DNA of 64,000 nucleotides. Origin: an uncultured Opitutia bacterium (GTDB lineage: Bacteria; Verrucomicrobiota; Verrucomicrobiia; Opitutales; Opitutaceae). The stretch covers positions 32,836 through 96,835 of the forward strand of contig CAIUWA010000003.1 in NCBI GenBank assembly GCA_903902745.1, given 5' to 3'. The translations under genes and the position numbers were made by a program. The notes below the pieces were generated by a model that was not told the origin of the DNA, made no database searches, and saw nothing but the letters and a program-made list of their open reading frames with translations. Shown here piece by piece: positions 17,848 through 26,060 of this stretch. Positions within the stretch are counted from its first letter, which is position 1. Each line of letters opens with the position of its first letter.

Positions 17848-18960
17848 TCAGCGCAGCGCCGCCCTCACCTGCTGGAGATCCGCCACGATATCGAGACGGT
17901 TGGAGGCCGTCGCCTGCGTCAACGGCTCCGCGGCGTCCGGCACCACCGGCCGGTAATCCAGCCCTTGCAGCGCCGCGAGCCGCCAGAAGCATCCGTGCAG
18001 ATAGGATCGATTGAAAATCTCCACCGCTCGCGTGCCCGGCCGGCAAAAGACCAGATTGGCCAGCCCCGCGCCGTGCGGCGCCACCACGACTTTCGCGTGG
18101 CGAAAGGCGTTGATCTGCTCCGGCCAGGTCAGCTCCTCCAGCCGCACCTTGGCAAAGCCCGCGGCTTGCAGTTCGCCCCAAAGCTCAGCCTCGTTGCTGA
18201 TTTTTCGGCGGCGCGCCTGTTCACGCGTGACGTAAATGCGTTCGCCAAACGCGGACGTGCCGGAGTGAAACGCAGCCGTGAACTCGGTGATGAGACCCAG
18301 CCCGTGCGGTGTCGGATGGCCCAACGTGCTGCTGAAACCGGGGACAACCAGCTGCTCGCATTGAAAATGAGTCCGGCGATCCATCGGCAATACCGTTCCT
18401 GTCCAGCCCAGCTGCCCGAGGGCGGCGCCGGTGAAGGGCTGTGACGCGTGGGCAATCAGGGTGTCGGCCTCGCTGCGGCGAAGCACCAGCAGCCGGGGAA
18501 GTTCGTCGAGCAGCCAGTGGCCGTAGCCGGTGCCCAGGTTGGTCGCGATCACCGCGGTGGAACCGCCGACCCATTGCGGCGGCACGAGCTTATCGGAAGT
18601 GAGCAGCCAGTGCTCCTCAAACGGCTTGCCGAAATCCAGCGACACATCGCGGGCGATGCTTTTCCCGTCGGGCGCGAGCACGATGCCGGCGCCAAACACC
18701 TTCCCTCCCGGCAACCGTGCGACGATTCCGGGTGCGATTTCAATCTGCGACTCCCCGCGCCAGTACTCGCGGATTTCCGCGGTCGCATGCGGGGGCAGAT
18801 CATACTCAACCCGCGCCGCCGCGGAGCGGATTTCCACCGATCCGCCGAAGCGCGTCACCAGGCTGGCCAGCGGTTCACAGCATTCCGGCGGAGGGAGCAG
18901 GCGGTTTGTTGCCACGGTGGTCACTCCGGTGTGGGCAACGTGGAGTATTTTTTCAAACAC
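17848..18960 (-). CDS. Glycosyltransferase family 61 protein (DUF563)
   Basis: This 370-residue protein matches the GT61 pattern: GTGYGHWLLDELPRLLVL in the middle, RIYVTREQARRRKISNE (Arg-rich nucleotide-binding segment), and VVVAPHGAGLANLVFCRPGT near the C-terminus. GT61 enzymes in bacteria usually work in capsule or surface polysaccharide synthesis. The acceptor cannot be predicted here because no other polysaccharide genes are adjacent. The start is a GTG at 18960 (reads MFEKILHVAHTG). About 145 nt without a gene follow towards the MBL gene. Confidence 0.85.
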   Translation of the reverse strand: MFEKILHVAHTGVTTVATNRLLPPPECCEPLASLVTRFGGSVEIRSAAARVEYDLPPHATAEIREYWRGESQIEIAPGIVARLPGGKVFGAGIVLAPDGKSIARDVSLDFGKPFEEHWLLTSDKLVPPQWVGGSTAVIATNLGTGYGHWLLDELPRLLVLRRSEADTLIAHASQPFTGAALGQLGWTGTVLPMDRRTHFQCEQLVVPGFSSTLGHPTPHGLGLITEFTAAFHSGTSAFGERIYVTREQARRRKISNEAELWGELQAAGFAKVRLEELTWPEQINAFRHAKVVVAPHGAGLANLVFCRPGTRAVEIFNRSYLHGCFWRLAALQGLDYRPVVPDAAEPLTQATASNRLDIVADLQQVRAALR

Positions 18961-19074
18961 CGTTCAGCGCTGGAGCAAAAGGGACCGGCCGCTGATTGAC
19001 CGCCTTCGGTCCTGACGACGAGCCAGACGGGGTCAGGGTGCGAATCGATTAATTCGATGAAGTGATCGGCTCCC

Positions 19075-19872
19075 CTACGTCTTCATCAGCTCCCGCAGCC
19101 GGGCACACATTACCGGGCTGCCGGCGAGGTAGATGATGCCTTTCATCTTCAGGTCGAACTGGCGGATCGGCAGTTGTTCGCCGTTCAGGAAGTGCACTTC
19201 TCCGCCCGCCGCCCGGCAGAGCGGAATCGCCGCGGCCAGGTCCCAGATCTTGACGTTGAAGTCCACGCAGCCGTCGAGCAGGCCCGCGGCCACATAGGCC
19301 AGATGCAGGGTCGCGCTGCCGAGGCCGCGGATCTTGAACTGCGACATCACTCCGCTCGCCATCGGCAGCAGTGTCTTGTCGGTCGGGCTATGCAGCCCCA
19401 CGATGGAATCCTTGTGCGGCGCGGTGGTGTTCACTCGGACCGCGCGCTCGCCATCCCACACGCCAAAGCCCGGTCCACCGTGCATCAAGGTGCGCCGGCT
19501 CAGGTCGTAGATGACGCCATACACAGGCTCGCCCTGAAAACAGAGGCCCAGGGAGATGGCGCAGTGCGGGATGCCCAGGGCAAAATTATTGGTGCCGTCG
19601 ATCGGATCCAGCACCCAGGAAAACGCCGCCGTCACCGGAATGGGCGTCTTGGTCTCTGTCAGTTCCTCGCTGAGGAACTGGTCGTCGGGAAACTGGGCCT
19701 GCAGTTCCCGGAAAATGTTTTCCGAAATCGCGATGTCGATGGCCGTCACCCGCGTGCCGTCCGCCTTCCACCGGCTCTCGGCGCGGCCGAATTCCCGGTG
19801 CAGCAGATCGGTCTGGGCGAGCACGGCGGACTTGGCGGCGGCGATACGCGTGAGGAGATCGGAAGAAGGCAT
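19075..19872 (-). CDS. Inositol monophosphatase family protein
   Basis: This 265-residue Mg2+-dependent phosphatase belongs to the IMPase/FBPase/CysQ superfamily. Diagnostic metal-binding motifs are seen: Glu in LSEELTET, WVLDPIDGTNNFALG, and KIWDLAAAIPLCRAAGG near the C-terminus. The substrate could be inositol-1-phosphate, PAP or a sugar phosphate; nothing nearby decides this. Start ATG at 19872. The upstream gap carries a palindromic repeat and the downstream gap (18961-19074) an 18-nt word repeated at 59679. Confidence 0.9.
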   Translation of the reverse strand: MPSSDLLTRIAAAKSAVLAQTDLLHREFGRAESRWKADGTRVTAIDIAISENIFRELQAQFPDDQFLSEELTETKTPIPVTAAFSWVLDPIDGTNNFALGIPHCAISLGLCFQGEPVYGVIYDLSRRTLMHGGPGFGVWDGERAVRVNTTAPHKDSIVGLHSPTDKTLLPMASGVMSQFKIRGLGSATLHLAYVAAGLLDGCVDFNVKIWDLAAAIPLCRAAGGEVHFLNGEQLPIRQFDLKMKGIIYLAGSPVMCARLRELMKT

Positions 19873-19930
19873 CGGCCTCAGCTAGAGCCGAATCCCGACG
19901 AATGACCAAGCGAATCTACAGGGTTCGACG

Positions 19931-20023
19931 GGTGGAACGCGTTGACCCCAACGCGTTGCCAGGCTGCGTCGACGGTAAACGCGGACGGAGGTTCCCAGCG
20001 CGTTGGGAACAACGCGCTCCACC
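19931..20023. repeat. Inverted repeat, GGTGGAACGCGTTG type
   Basis: The left part GGTGGAACGCGTTG...CAACGCG and right part CGCGTTGGGAACAACGCG...CTCCACC are imperfectly complementary and each half folds on itself. It lies between the IMPase start and the end of the FmdB-like gene. It is AT-poor and has no coding signal. Only this copy is seen in the window. Confidence 0.72.
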
Positions 20024-20035
20024 TTCCGGATGGAA

Positions 20036-20587
20036 TCACGGATAATCGTAAAGTTTCGGATCACGTGCGGGCGCGGCGTTCCGGGCGCGGAATCGGTGCC
20101 GGCCCTCCTTGGCATCACCGACCGCGGCGCCCGGGCCGGCCGGATCATCCATCTGGCACGGGGCTTCGCCTCCGAGCTGCTCCTCCAACGCGTCGGGATC
20201 GGCGCCTTCCTCGAGCTTGCGCACGACTTCCTCCATCTCGCCATCGATCTTCTCCCCGCTCAATTCCGCCATCCGCCGCATCATGCGCCCCATGGCGCGC
20301 GGGTCGCTTTCATCCACGTTTGAAAATTCCCTTTCCATCGCCCCCATCGCCGCCTCCATCCGCGCATCCTCCGCCCTGTCACCCGTCCCCGGTCCACTGT
20401 CTTCCGTCCTCGGTCTTCCGTCTTCCGCCTTCCCTCCCCCCGTCACCGCGAACGACGACAGGATCTTCTCCATTCGGAAGCGCGGGTTATCCGGGCATTT
20501 CGGCACCGTGCGCCCCTGCGCTAGCGTCTTCGCGTAGAACTGGTAGATCGTATGGTTGTCCGGACAGTAATACTCGTAGATCGGCAT
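20036..20587 (-). CDS. Degenerate FmdB-type zinc-ribbon protein
   Basis: The N-terminus MPIYEYYCPDNHTIYQFY and KCPDNPRFRMEKILSSF match the FmdB-family zinc ribbon. The second Cys of each CxxC pair is replaced (CPDN twice), so only Cys8 and Cys31 remain and zinc binding is doubtful. From about residue 50 the protein is a long charged, low-complexity tail. Residues about 52-75 are encoded by a CTTCCGTC/CTGTC-like DNA run that looks like intergenic filler. It has 183 residues against 70-110 in the family. A role in regulation is only a family guess. Confidence 0.65.
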   Translation of the reverse strand: MPIYEYYCPDNHTIYQFYAKTLAQGRTVPKCPDNPRFRMEKILSSFAVTGGGKAEDGRPRTEDSGPGTGDRAEDARMEAAMGAMEREFSNVDESDPRAMGRMMRRMAELSGEKIDGEMEEVVRKLEEGADPDALEEQLGGEAPCQMDDPAGPGAAVGDAKEGRHRFRARNAAPARDPKLYDYP

Positions 20588-20662
20588 GGGGATTCGGAGC
20601 GGAAACTTTCAACGCAGAGGGCGCGGAGGCAAGCCGGAGGACGGGAAACCCGGCAGAAGTTA

Positions 20663-20763
20663 ACCACAGATTACACACGTGGGCACAGATAGTCGCATGC
20701 GTTATCTGCGCCCACGTGTCCCGGCGTAGCATTGGCGAAGTCGGATCTGTGTAATCTGTGGCC
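20663..20763. repeat. Long inverted repeat, ACCACAGATTACAC type
   Basis: Left arm ACCACAGATTACACACGTGG and right arm ending TGTGTAATCTGTGG are complementary, with an inner GTGGGCACAGATA / TATCTGCGCCCAC pair. A similar CCACAGAGACACGGAG / CCGTGCCTCCGTGG element is at 58518-58614. A single arm of the GCAGAGG type (about 20610-20625) lies next to it. It fills the FmdB-dinB gap. Confidence 0.82.
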
Positions 20764-20782
20764 AAAAAATGCCGGTGGATTC

Positions 20783-21997
20783 TCAACGCATCCCTTTCTG
20801 TGAACTCTGCGTTCCCAATTGGTGGCCATGCTGCACGACACTTTCCCGCCCCTTGTTGTTCAGTTTGTCGATCACTCCGGCCAGGCGGCGGCGCTTTTCA
20901 TCGGTCTGGGCAAACATCTCCAGCTGGGCGGGGCCGTCCTCGACGCTGGAGAAGCGCACGCTGACCAGTCGCAGGGGCTGCCGTTTTTTCCAGGCCTCGC
21001 GCAGCAGCGGCGCCACCAGCGGATAAAATGGCGCCTCCAGGTCGGTCGCCGTCTCCAGGCTGCGCCCATGGGATTCCTGCGAGAAATCCGGATATCGGAT
21101 CTTCACCGTCATCGTGCGCACCCGCTTCCCGTCCCCGCGAATCTTGGGCAGAAGTTCGTCCACCATGCCTTTTGCCACCCGCTCGATCTCGGAGAAATCC
21201 CCGATGTCCTCCGCAAAGGTTTCCTGCTGCGAATAGCTCTTCGCATCCTCTTCCTCGGTCTCCACTGGCCGTTCGTCCTTCCCCCGCGCCATGGCGAGCA
21301 TCTCCCGCCAGCCCGAGCCAAAGATCGCCACCAGTTCATCCTCCGAACGGGCGCAGAGGTCGCGGATGAGGCGGATGCCGTGCTTTTCTGTCAGGATGGC
21401 CTCCGTCTTTGTCCCCACGCCGGGCAGCTTGCCGACGGGCAACGGAGCGAGGAACTCCGCCTCGGTGCCCGGCGGCACGACGACAAATCCCCGCGGCTTG
21501 CGCAACTTCGAGGCGATTTGGGCGACGAGCTTGTTTCCGGCGATCCCAAACGAAACCGGCAGCTGCAACTCGTCCCAGATCCGTTGCTGCAGCCGGCGCA
21601 CGGCCGCCTCGATGTCTGCCGTGGATTTGAAAGCGCACGGGCCCACATCGAGATAGCCTTCGTCGACCGAATTGCGCTGCACCACCGGCGTGAGCGTTTC
21701 GCACAGCTCAAACATCTGGCGGGAGAATTTTCCGTAGAGCCCCGAACTGTGCGAAATCAGGATCAGGTCCGGGCAGACCTTGAGCGCCCGGGTCGTGGGC
21801 ATCGGCGTGTAGACGCCGCAGGCCCGCGCCTCATAGCTCGCTGAGGAGATGATGCCGCGCTCCTTGCCGCCGACCGCCACCTTTTTGCCTCTCAGCTCCG
21901 GCCGGAGCGTTAGCTCGACCGACACGAAAAACGCGTCGGCATCGAGATGGATGATGGTCGGCAACGGCACGGGGAGAGTTTCGCGCAATGACGCCAT
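20783..21997 (-). CDS. dinB: DNA polymerase IV (Y family)
   Basis: DinB performs error-prone translesion synthesis. It has 404 residues from the ATG at 21997 (MASLRETLPVPLPTIIHLD). Palm and fingers motifs are HLDADAFFVSVELTLRPEL (catalytic Asp) and NSVDEGYLDVG (catalytic Asp-Glu). The helix-hairpin-helix GKLPGVGTKTEAILTEKHG, the little-finger domain and a C-terminal QLEMF (resembling a clamp-binding motif) follow. The frame is open to 22180, but the extra part overlaps an intergenic repeat-like segment. The C-terminal tail after QLEMF continues about 45 residues. No LexA box was identified with confidence. Confidence 0.94.
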   Translation of the reverse strand: MASLRETLPVPLPTIIHLDADAFFVSVELTLRPELRGKKVAVGGKERGIISSASYEARACGVYTPMPTTRALKVCPDLILISHSSGLYGKFSRQMFELCETLTPVVQRNSVDEGYLDVGPCAFKSTADIEAAVRRLQQRIWDELQLPVSFGIAGNKLVAQIASKLRKPRGFVVVPPGTEAEFLAPLPVGKLPGVGTKTEAILTEKHGIRLIRDLCARSEDELVAIFGSGWREMLAMARGKDERPVETEEEDAKSYSQQETFAEDIGDFSEIERVAKGMVDELLPKIRGDGKRVRTMTVKIRYPDFSQESHGRSLETATDLEAPFYPLVAPLLREAWKKRQPLRLVSVRFSSVEDGPAQLEMFAQTDEKRRRLAGVIDKLNNKGRESVVQHGHQLGTQSSQKGMR

Positions 21998-22171
21998 GAC
22001 GCAAAGGGAGAAAAGCGTTTGGCGCAGATCGAGAACCGATCGGGCGTGGACGAGCCACGCTCCTACCCAGTTCGTGCCTTGTGCGCGCCCTGTTTGGCAA
22101 CGGCTACGTAATTTGAAATAGCGCTGTTGAGAGCCCGGCGGACAGCAACGATTGGGTAAAATTGCCCGGCG

Positions 22172-22393
22172 ATGAAACAATCCCCGCTGTTACGCGTCAA
22201 AGCCCGCATGGATTACCTTGCCCCCTCGCGCCGCGAAATGCTCGACCAGGACCTGCAGATCGTTCGCGTCACCTTGGCGACCATCTCAGACGATGTCCGC
22301 GGCTTCTCCGGCAGTGCCGCCGACGCCATCCAGGAGGCACTGGAAAAGCTCGATTGCGCGCAGGAGGAGTTTGGGCGCGGACGGGAGGGATGA
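22172..22393 (+). CDS. Small hypothetical protein
   Basis: A 73-residue frame starts at ATG 22172 (MKQSPLLRVKARMDYLAPS) and is predicted to be mostly helical and acidic towards the end (DAIQEALEKLDCAQEEFG). It has no membrane segment or recognised domain. It is divergent from dinB and ends just before an inverted repeat. Composition is compatible with coding, but there is no clear ribosome binding site, so existence is uncertain. Confidence 0.4.
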   Translation: MKQSPLLRVKARMDYLAPSRREMLDQDLQIVRVTLATISDDVRGFSGSAADAIQEALEKLDCAQEEFGRGREG

Positions 22394-22400
22394 GGGGCGG

Positions 22401-22472
22401 CAGTTGGGAGTTAGCAGTTGGCAGTTGGTTTTTTCGACCGACTCCAAATACAAACTGCCAACTGCGAACTAC
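22401..22472. repeat. Inverted repeat, CAGTTGGCAGTTGG type, copy 1
   Basis: Direct words CAGTTGGGAGTTAG and CAGTTGGCAGTTGG are followed after a short gap by their complements (CCAACTGCGAACTAC). A second copy is at 49945-50056. It ends 5 nt before the stop codon of the esterase gene and could act as a transcription-end hairpin. Confidence 0.75.
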
Positions 22473-22476
22473 CTCA

Positions 22477-23412
22477 TTAGCCATCAGTAATCTTCGGCAG
22501 CCAGCCGTTGAATCGCATCCAGGACTCGCAGTGCTTGGGCCACTCCGAGATGGGGCCGAGGGAGGTCGCCATGCCCGAGCCGTGGGGCCCGTTCGGGTAG
22601 AGGTGCATTTCAATCGGGGCCTTGGCATTCCGCATGGCCTGGAAAAACATCAGGCTGTTCTCCACCGGCACCGTGGTGTCCGCCGTGGAATGAACCAGAA
22701 AGGCCGGGGACGTGTCCTTCGTCACCTGCAGCTCCATGGACAGGTGCTTCTTCAACTCCTCCGAGGGAGTGGCGCCCAGCAGGGCGGTGCGCGATGCCTT
22801 GTGCACGTAGGGTTCCTCCATCGAGAGTACGGGGAAGATCAGGACCATGAAATCCGGCCGGGCGTTGACCTTGTCGATTTCGGCCCCAGTCCGGCCCTCG
22901 GGCGCGTCATAGAGCGTGCCGGCGCTGGCTGAGAGGTGGCCGCCGGCCGAGCCGCCCATGACCCCGATGTGATCCGGCCGGATGCCAAATTCCGCGGCGC
23001 GCGACCGCACAATCCGGATGGAGCGCAGGACGTCGCGGAGCGGAGCCGGGTGGCCGTATTCCACGCTGCGGTACTTGAGGACAAACACCGTGACCCCGAT
23101 GGAATTGAGCCACTTCGTGACATCGCCGCCGTCCACTCCCACCGCGACATGGATGTAGCCGCCGCCGGCGCAGAAGACCACCGCCGTGTCGTTCCTCGCC
23201 TTGCCGGCGGGTGGCGCATAAACCACCAGCGTGGGATGGTGGATGTTGCTGAACGTGCCAGGCCTTTCCTCCTTGTCCGGCGTGGCGTTGGGTTTCAGAT
23301 CCGGCACACCTTCCGGCCAGATGTCGATGACTTGGGGAGCTGCGGACAACGAACCCGACAAGAACGCCGGGATGAGCAGAAATGCCGAAAGGAGGAGCGG
23401 ACGGAGTTTCAT
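22477..23412 (-). CDS. Secreted alpha/beta-hydrolase (BD-FAE/acetyl-xylan-esterase-like)
   Basis: This 311-residue protein has a signal peptide (LLLSAFLLIPAFLSGSLSA) and an alpha/beta-hydrolase fold: oxyanion-hole FCAGGGYIHVAVG, nucleophile GVMGGSAGGHLSA, Asp in HSTADTTVPVENS, and His in GPHGSGMATS. Secreted members of this group remove acetyl or feruloyl groups from plant polysaccharides. It is the last of five same-strand genes that all encode exported proteins. It is clearly related to the esterase at 26061-27005 (shared WPEGVPDL and EYGHPAPLRDVLR). Confidence 0.87.
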   Translation of the reverse strand: MKLRPLLLSAFLLIPAFLSGSLSAAPQVIDIWPEGVPDLKPNATPDKEERPGTFSNIHHPTLVVYAPPAGKARNDTAVVFCAGGGYIHVAVGVDGGDVTKWLNSIGVTVFVLKYRSVEYGHPAPLRDVLRSIRIVRSRAAEFGIRPDHIGVMGGSAGGHLSASAGTLYDAPEGRTGAEIDKVNARPDFMVLIFPVLSMEEPYVHKASRTALLGATPSEELKKHLSMELQVTKDTSPAFLVHSTADTTVPVENSLMFFQAMRNAKAPIEMHLYPNGPHGSGMATSLGPISEWPKHCESWMRFNGWLPKITDG

Positions 23413-23447
23413 GGGAGAGTGGGATGGATTGAGATTATTCGCCGGAA

Positions 23448-23524
23448 GGCCGCGACCAAGGTCGGGCCCTACGAGGAGAATTCATCAGGCTCGAGCAATG
23501 TAGGGCCCGAGCTTGCTCGGGCCC
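23448..23524. repeat. Palindromic element, TAGGGCCCGAGCTTGCTCGG type, copy 1
   Basis: Two hairpin-forming units face each other: GGCCGCGACCAAGGTC...GGGCCCTAC, then TGTAGGGCCCGAGC...GCTCGGGCCC. The same two units occur in the opposite order at 51669-51749. The element separates two secreted-protein genes on the minus strand. Confidence 0.85.
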
Positions 23525-23553
23525 TCTGATCGATTGATGCACCTCACCCTGCT

Positions 23554-25362
23554 TCACCCGTTGCGATCCCAGGGGAAGTTGATGGTCGGTGCATTGGCAA
23601 AACGGTGCATCTTGAGCTTGATGGTGCCACCGGCGCCGGGCTTCAACTGGACGGTGAAGGTGCGGCCGTTGAGCGGCATGCTCCGGCCATTTACCTCCAT
23701 GGATTCAATCTGGTGCTCGCCATAGGCGCCGGCCTGGACGACCACGGTGCGCATCTCCGTTTTGCTCAAGTTCACGAGCGTGACAGTGGTACCCGTGTCG
23801 GTGAGCTCCGAAACCAGTGCGCCCACATCCTCGGGCACGCCGGCCCGCTTGCCCACGGGATCAAAGTAGCGGAGCCGGGCATTCAGCAGGCCGCCGTCCA
23901 CACTTGGCGGGAGACCGCCGAGCATCAGCTGCACGAGCGAGCCCATGGTTGCCGGGTTGTAGTTGAGCTGGTTGTCGGCCAGCCGTTTTTCCGGCGCCGT
24001 CTGGTCGGCCCGAATCATCGCCACCCGGCGTGGAATGTTTTCCAAATCACGCTTCAATGCCGCCTCAGGATATGTGTCGTCCTTGCCCTGCAGATAGCCC
24101 AGCCACCCGCCCTGCCCGCCGGCCCGCGCAAGGTCGGACGGCTTCATTGACCAATACCAGACCTCGAGGGCGCCAACGTTCCACGGCTGGCTCTGCCAGC
24201 CATACCAGCCATCCGCACCGTACATCGTCGGATATTCCTTCTTGCCGTCGACCGTGCGGGCGTTGGCGTTGACGGCGTCCATCATGGTGCGCCAGGCGTC
24301 GACATATTTTTGATCGCCCGTCACGAGGAGAGCGTTGTTGAAGCCGACCAGGGCGCGCGGGATGCGGTTGCGATTTTCGCGGCGGTTGCTGACCGGATTG
24401 ACCGGGCTGAAACCCCAGCCGTAGGCACCGCCCCACCACTTGCCGTCGGTGCTGCCGATCTTGCCGTCAAGGCCGACGTTGCTGGGGATGATGCCGTGGT
24501 TCTCCTTCATGCGCTCGAGCCAGGCGTCCATATAGCCGACAATCCACTGTTTGTACTTCGGCTCGTTCTTGAGGAGGTAGGCATCCGTCGGCAGCGTCGT
24601 GGCGACAAGATTGAGGAAATGGTCGCCGACAACATCGCCATATTCCTCATAATGCTGGAGGAACTGAGCGTAAGTGTGCTCACCGTGGACGAGGCCGTAC
24701 CCCTCGGGATCGAACGGGTCGCCCACCCAGTCGAGCGCCGTCGCCTTGCGCAACAGCGGCCCGCGGCTGCCGTTGATCATCGAGCGGATGAGCTTCAGCT
24801 TCGGGTCATAGTTGGCCGCCTCGGCATCCTCCCCCATGTAGAAGCTGGCAAAGCGCTTTGCCCGCTCCTGGTAGATGGGCAGCGTGGGGACGTTGAGGCC
24901 CATGCGGTTGAAATTCTGCATGCCTTCGCCGTGGTGCATCCAGTCGGACTGCGCGCTGAAATCCCGGTAATACATTCCGCCGCGACCGGCGGGCACGTCG
25001 ACGGTCTTCGCCTCGTTGTACTGCTTGATCATGCCCTCCCAAGCCTTGAGGTACATCTGCAGGATCTCGTCCTTGGCGCCCAGCGCAGACAGCTCGGGCC
25101 AGTGGTTGAAATTTTCGAAGGCGTCATCCGGGCCGTCGTTCGCGCCCCAGCGCACAAAGCACTTCAGGTAGCCGCGATCGTCATAATATTTCTGGAAGAA
25201 CTCGCGGCAGGCGGGAACGTTATCCGCCAGCAGCTGGCGCTCCAGCACCGCCCAGGCCGGGGGTGCCATGGGCGTGTCGAGGGCAACGCGAGTTTCGGCC
25301 GAAAACGCCGCGGCCGGGAGCAGTCCGGCGAACAGGGCAAGGCAAAGGAGGGGGCGTGTCAT
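23554..25362 (-). CDS. Secreted protein of unknown function (602 residues)
   Basis: The function is not recognised. The signal peptide is PLLCLALFAGLLPAAAFSA. The mature part is rich in Trp, Tyr and Gly with alternating helices and loop motifs (GGMYYRDFSAQSDWMHHGEG, WWGGAYGWGFSPVNP, MYGADGWYGWQSQPWN). This suggests an alpha/alpha-toroid like those of glycoside hydrolases and polysaccharide lyases, followed by a beta-rich C-terminal domain. The frame is open to 25542, but the ATG at 25362 starts the signal peptide. It sits 56 nt after the DUF1080 gene and upstream of an esterase, which supports a role in polysaccharide breakdown. The fold is my inference. Confidence 0.72.
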   Translation of the reverse strand: MTRPLLCLALFAGLLPAAAFSAETRVALDTPMAPPAWAVLERQLLADNVPACREFFQKYYDDRGYLKCFVRWGANDGPDDAFENFNHWPELSALGAKDEILQMYLKAWEGMIKQYNEAKTVDVPAGRGGMYYRDFSAQSDWMHHGEGMQNFNRMGLNVPTLPIYQERAKRFASFYMGEDAEAANYDPKLKLIRSMINGSRGPLLRKATALDWVGDPFDPEGYGLVHGEHTYAQFLQHYEEYGDVVGDHFLNLVATTLPTDAYLLKNEPKYKQWIVGYMDAWLERMKENHGIIPSNVGLDGKIGSTDGKWWGGAYGWGFSPVNPVSNRRENRNRIPRALVGFNNALLVTGDQKYVDAWRTMMDAVNANARTVDGKKEYPTMYGADGWYGWQSQPWNVGALEVWYWSMKPSDLARAGGQGGWLGYLQGKDDTYPEAALKRDLENIPRRVAMIRADQTAPEKRLADNQLNYNPATMGSLVQLMLGGLPPSVDGGLLNARLRYFDPVGKRAGVPEDVGALVSELTDTGTTVTLVNLSKTEMRTVVVQAGAYGEHQIESMEVNGRSMPLNGRTFTVQLKPGAGGTIKLKMHRFANAPTINFPWDRNG

Positions 25363-25418
25363 GGGATTTGGGGTATGGGATGGGTTGAAAAGAGCTGGAC
25401 GGACTGAGCGCCGCGGAG

Positions 25419-25994
25419 TTACGGCAATTCCTTCAGTTGGATGTGGCGGTACTCCATCTGGCCCCGGTCGCCCTCCAGGCCGATTCCGCCCGTGGCGGGA
25501 ACCGCGAGCGCGGCCTCGAGGACCTCGCCGTTGCAGGTGCACACCGCCACGCCGCCCTTCACGGTGACGATGATTTCATTCCAGTCCTGCGCCTTGTATT
25601 TCTTGAGCGTCTTGTAGGCGTCCGGGCCGGCCACGAGGTAGTCGCGGCACTGCAGCTGGGGCTTGCGGATGAAAATGCCGCTGTCGGCGTTCACCTCGGC
25701 GCGGAACTCGAGCTTGAGGATAAAATCCTTCGGAAACTCACGGACGGTCCACAACTGCGAGATCTGCCGGGGCGTGTGCGGATGCACCGTGAGGATGCCG
25801 TCCGCCGCCGAGTAGCGCGCGTCCGAGCTCTGGGCTTTGCCGTCGAACGCCTCGCCTCCGACATATTTCCAGCCAGTGAGATCCTTGCCATTGAACAGAC
25901 TGATGAATCCCGGCTCGGGCTTGAAATCGGCGGCCAGCACCGTGAGGGCCGCGGCGAGGAACAATGCGGGGAGGCGAAAACGCAGGAGGGACAT
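25419..25994 (-). CDS. Secreted DUF1080 (3-keto-disaccharide hydrolase-like) protein
   Basis: This 191-residue protein has signal peptide LPALFLAAALTVLAADF and then the DUF1080 concanavalin-like beta-sandwich. Signature segments are FISLFNGKDLTGWKYVGG, ILKLEFRAEV, DSGIFIRKPQ and WNEIIVTVKGG. Some DUF1080 members hydrolyse 3-keto-disaccharides, and the family is greatly expanded in Verrucomicrobiota and Planctomycetota. No 3-keto-forming oxidoreductase is in this cluster, so the substrate is open. It lies between an esterase and the 602-residue secreted protein on one strand. Confidence 0.88.
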   Translation of the reverse strand: MSLLRFRLPALFLAAALTVLAADFKPEPGFISLFNGKDLTGWKYVGGEAFDGKAQSSDARYSAADGILTVHPHTPRQISQLWTVREFPKDFILKLEFRAEVNADSGIFIRKPQLQCRDYLVAGPDAYKTLKKYKAQDWNEIIVTVKGGVAVCTCNGEVLEAALAVPATGGIGLEGDRGQMEYRHIQLKELP

Positions 25995-26060
25995 GATGAG
26001 GTAGGGGTTGGGTTGAGGGGAATGAGAAGCCAGGAAGCGAGCCGCACCGGGAAGACCCGG

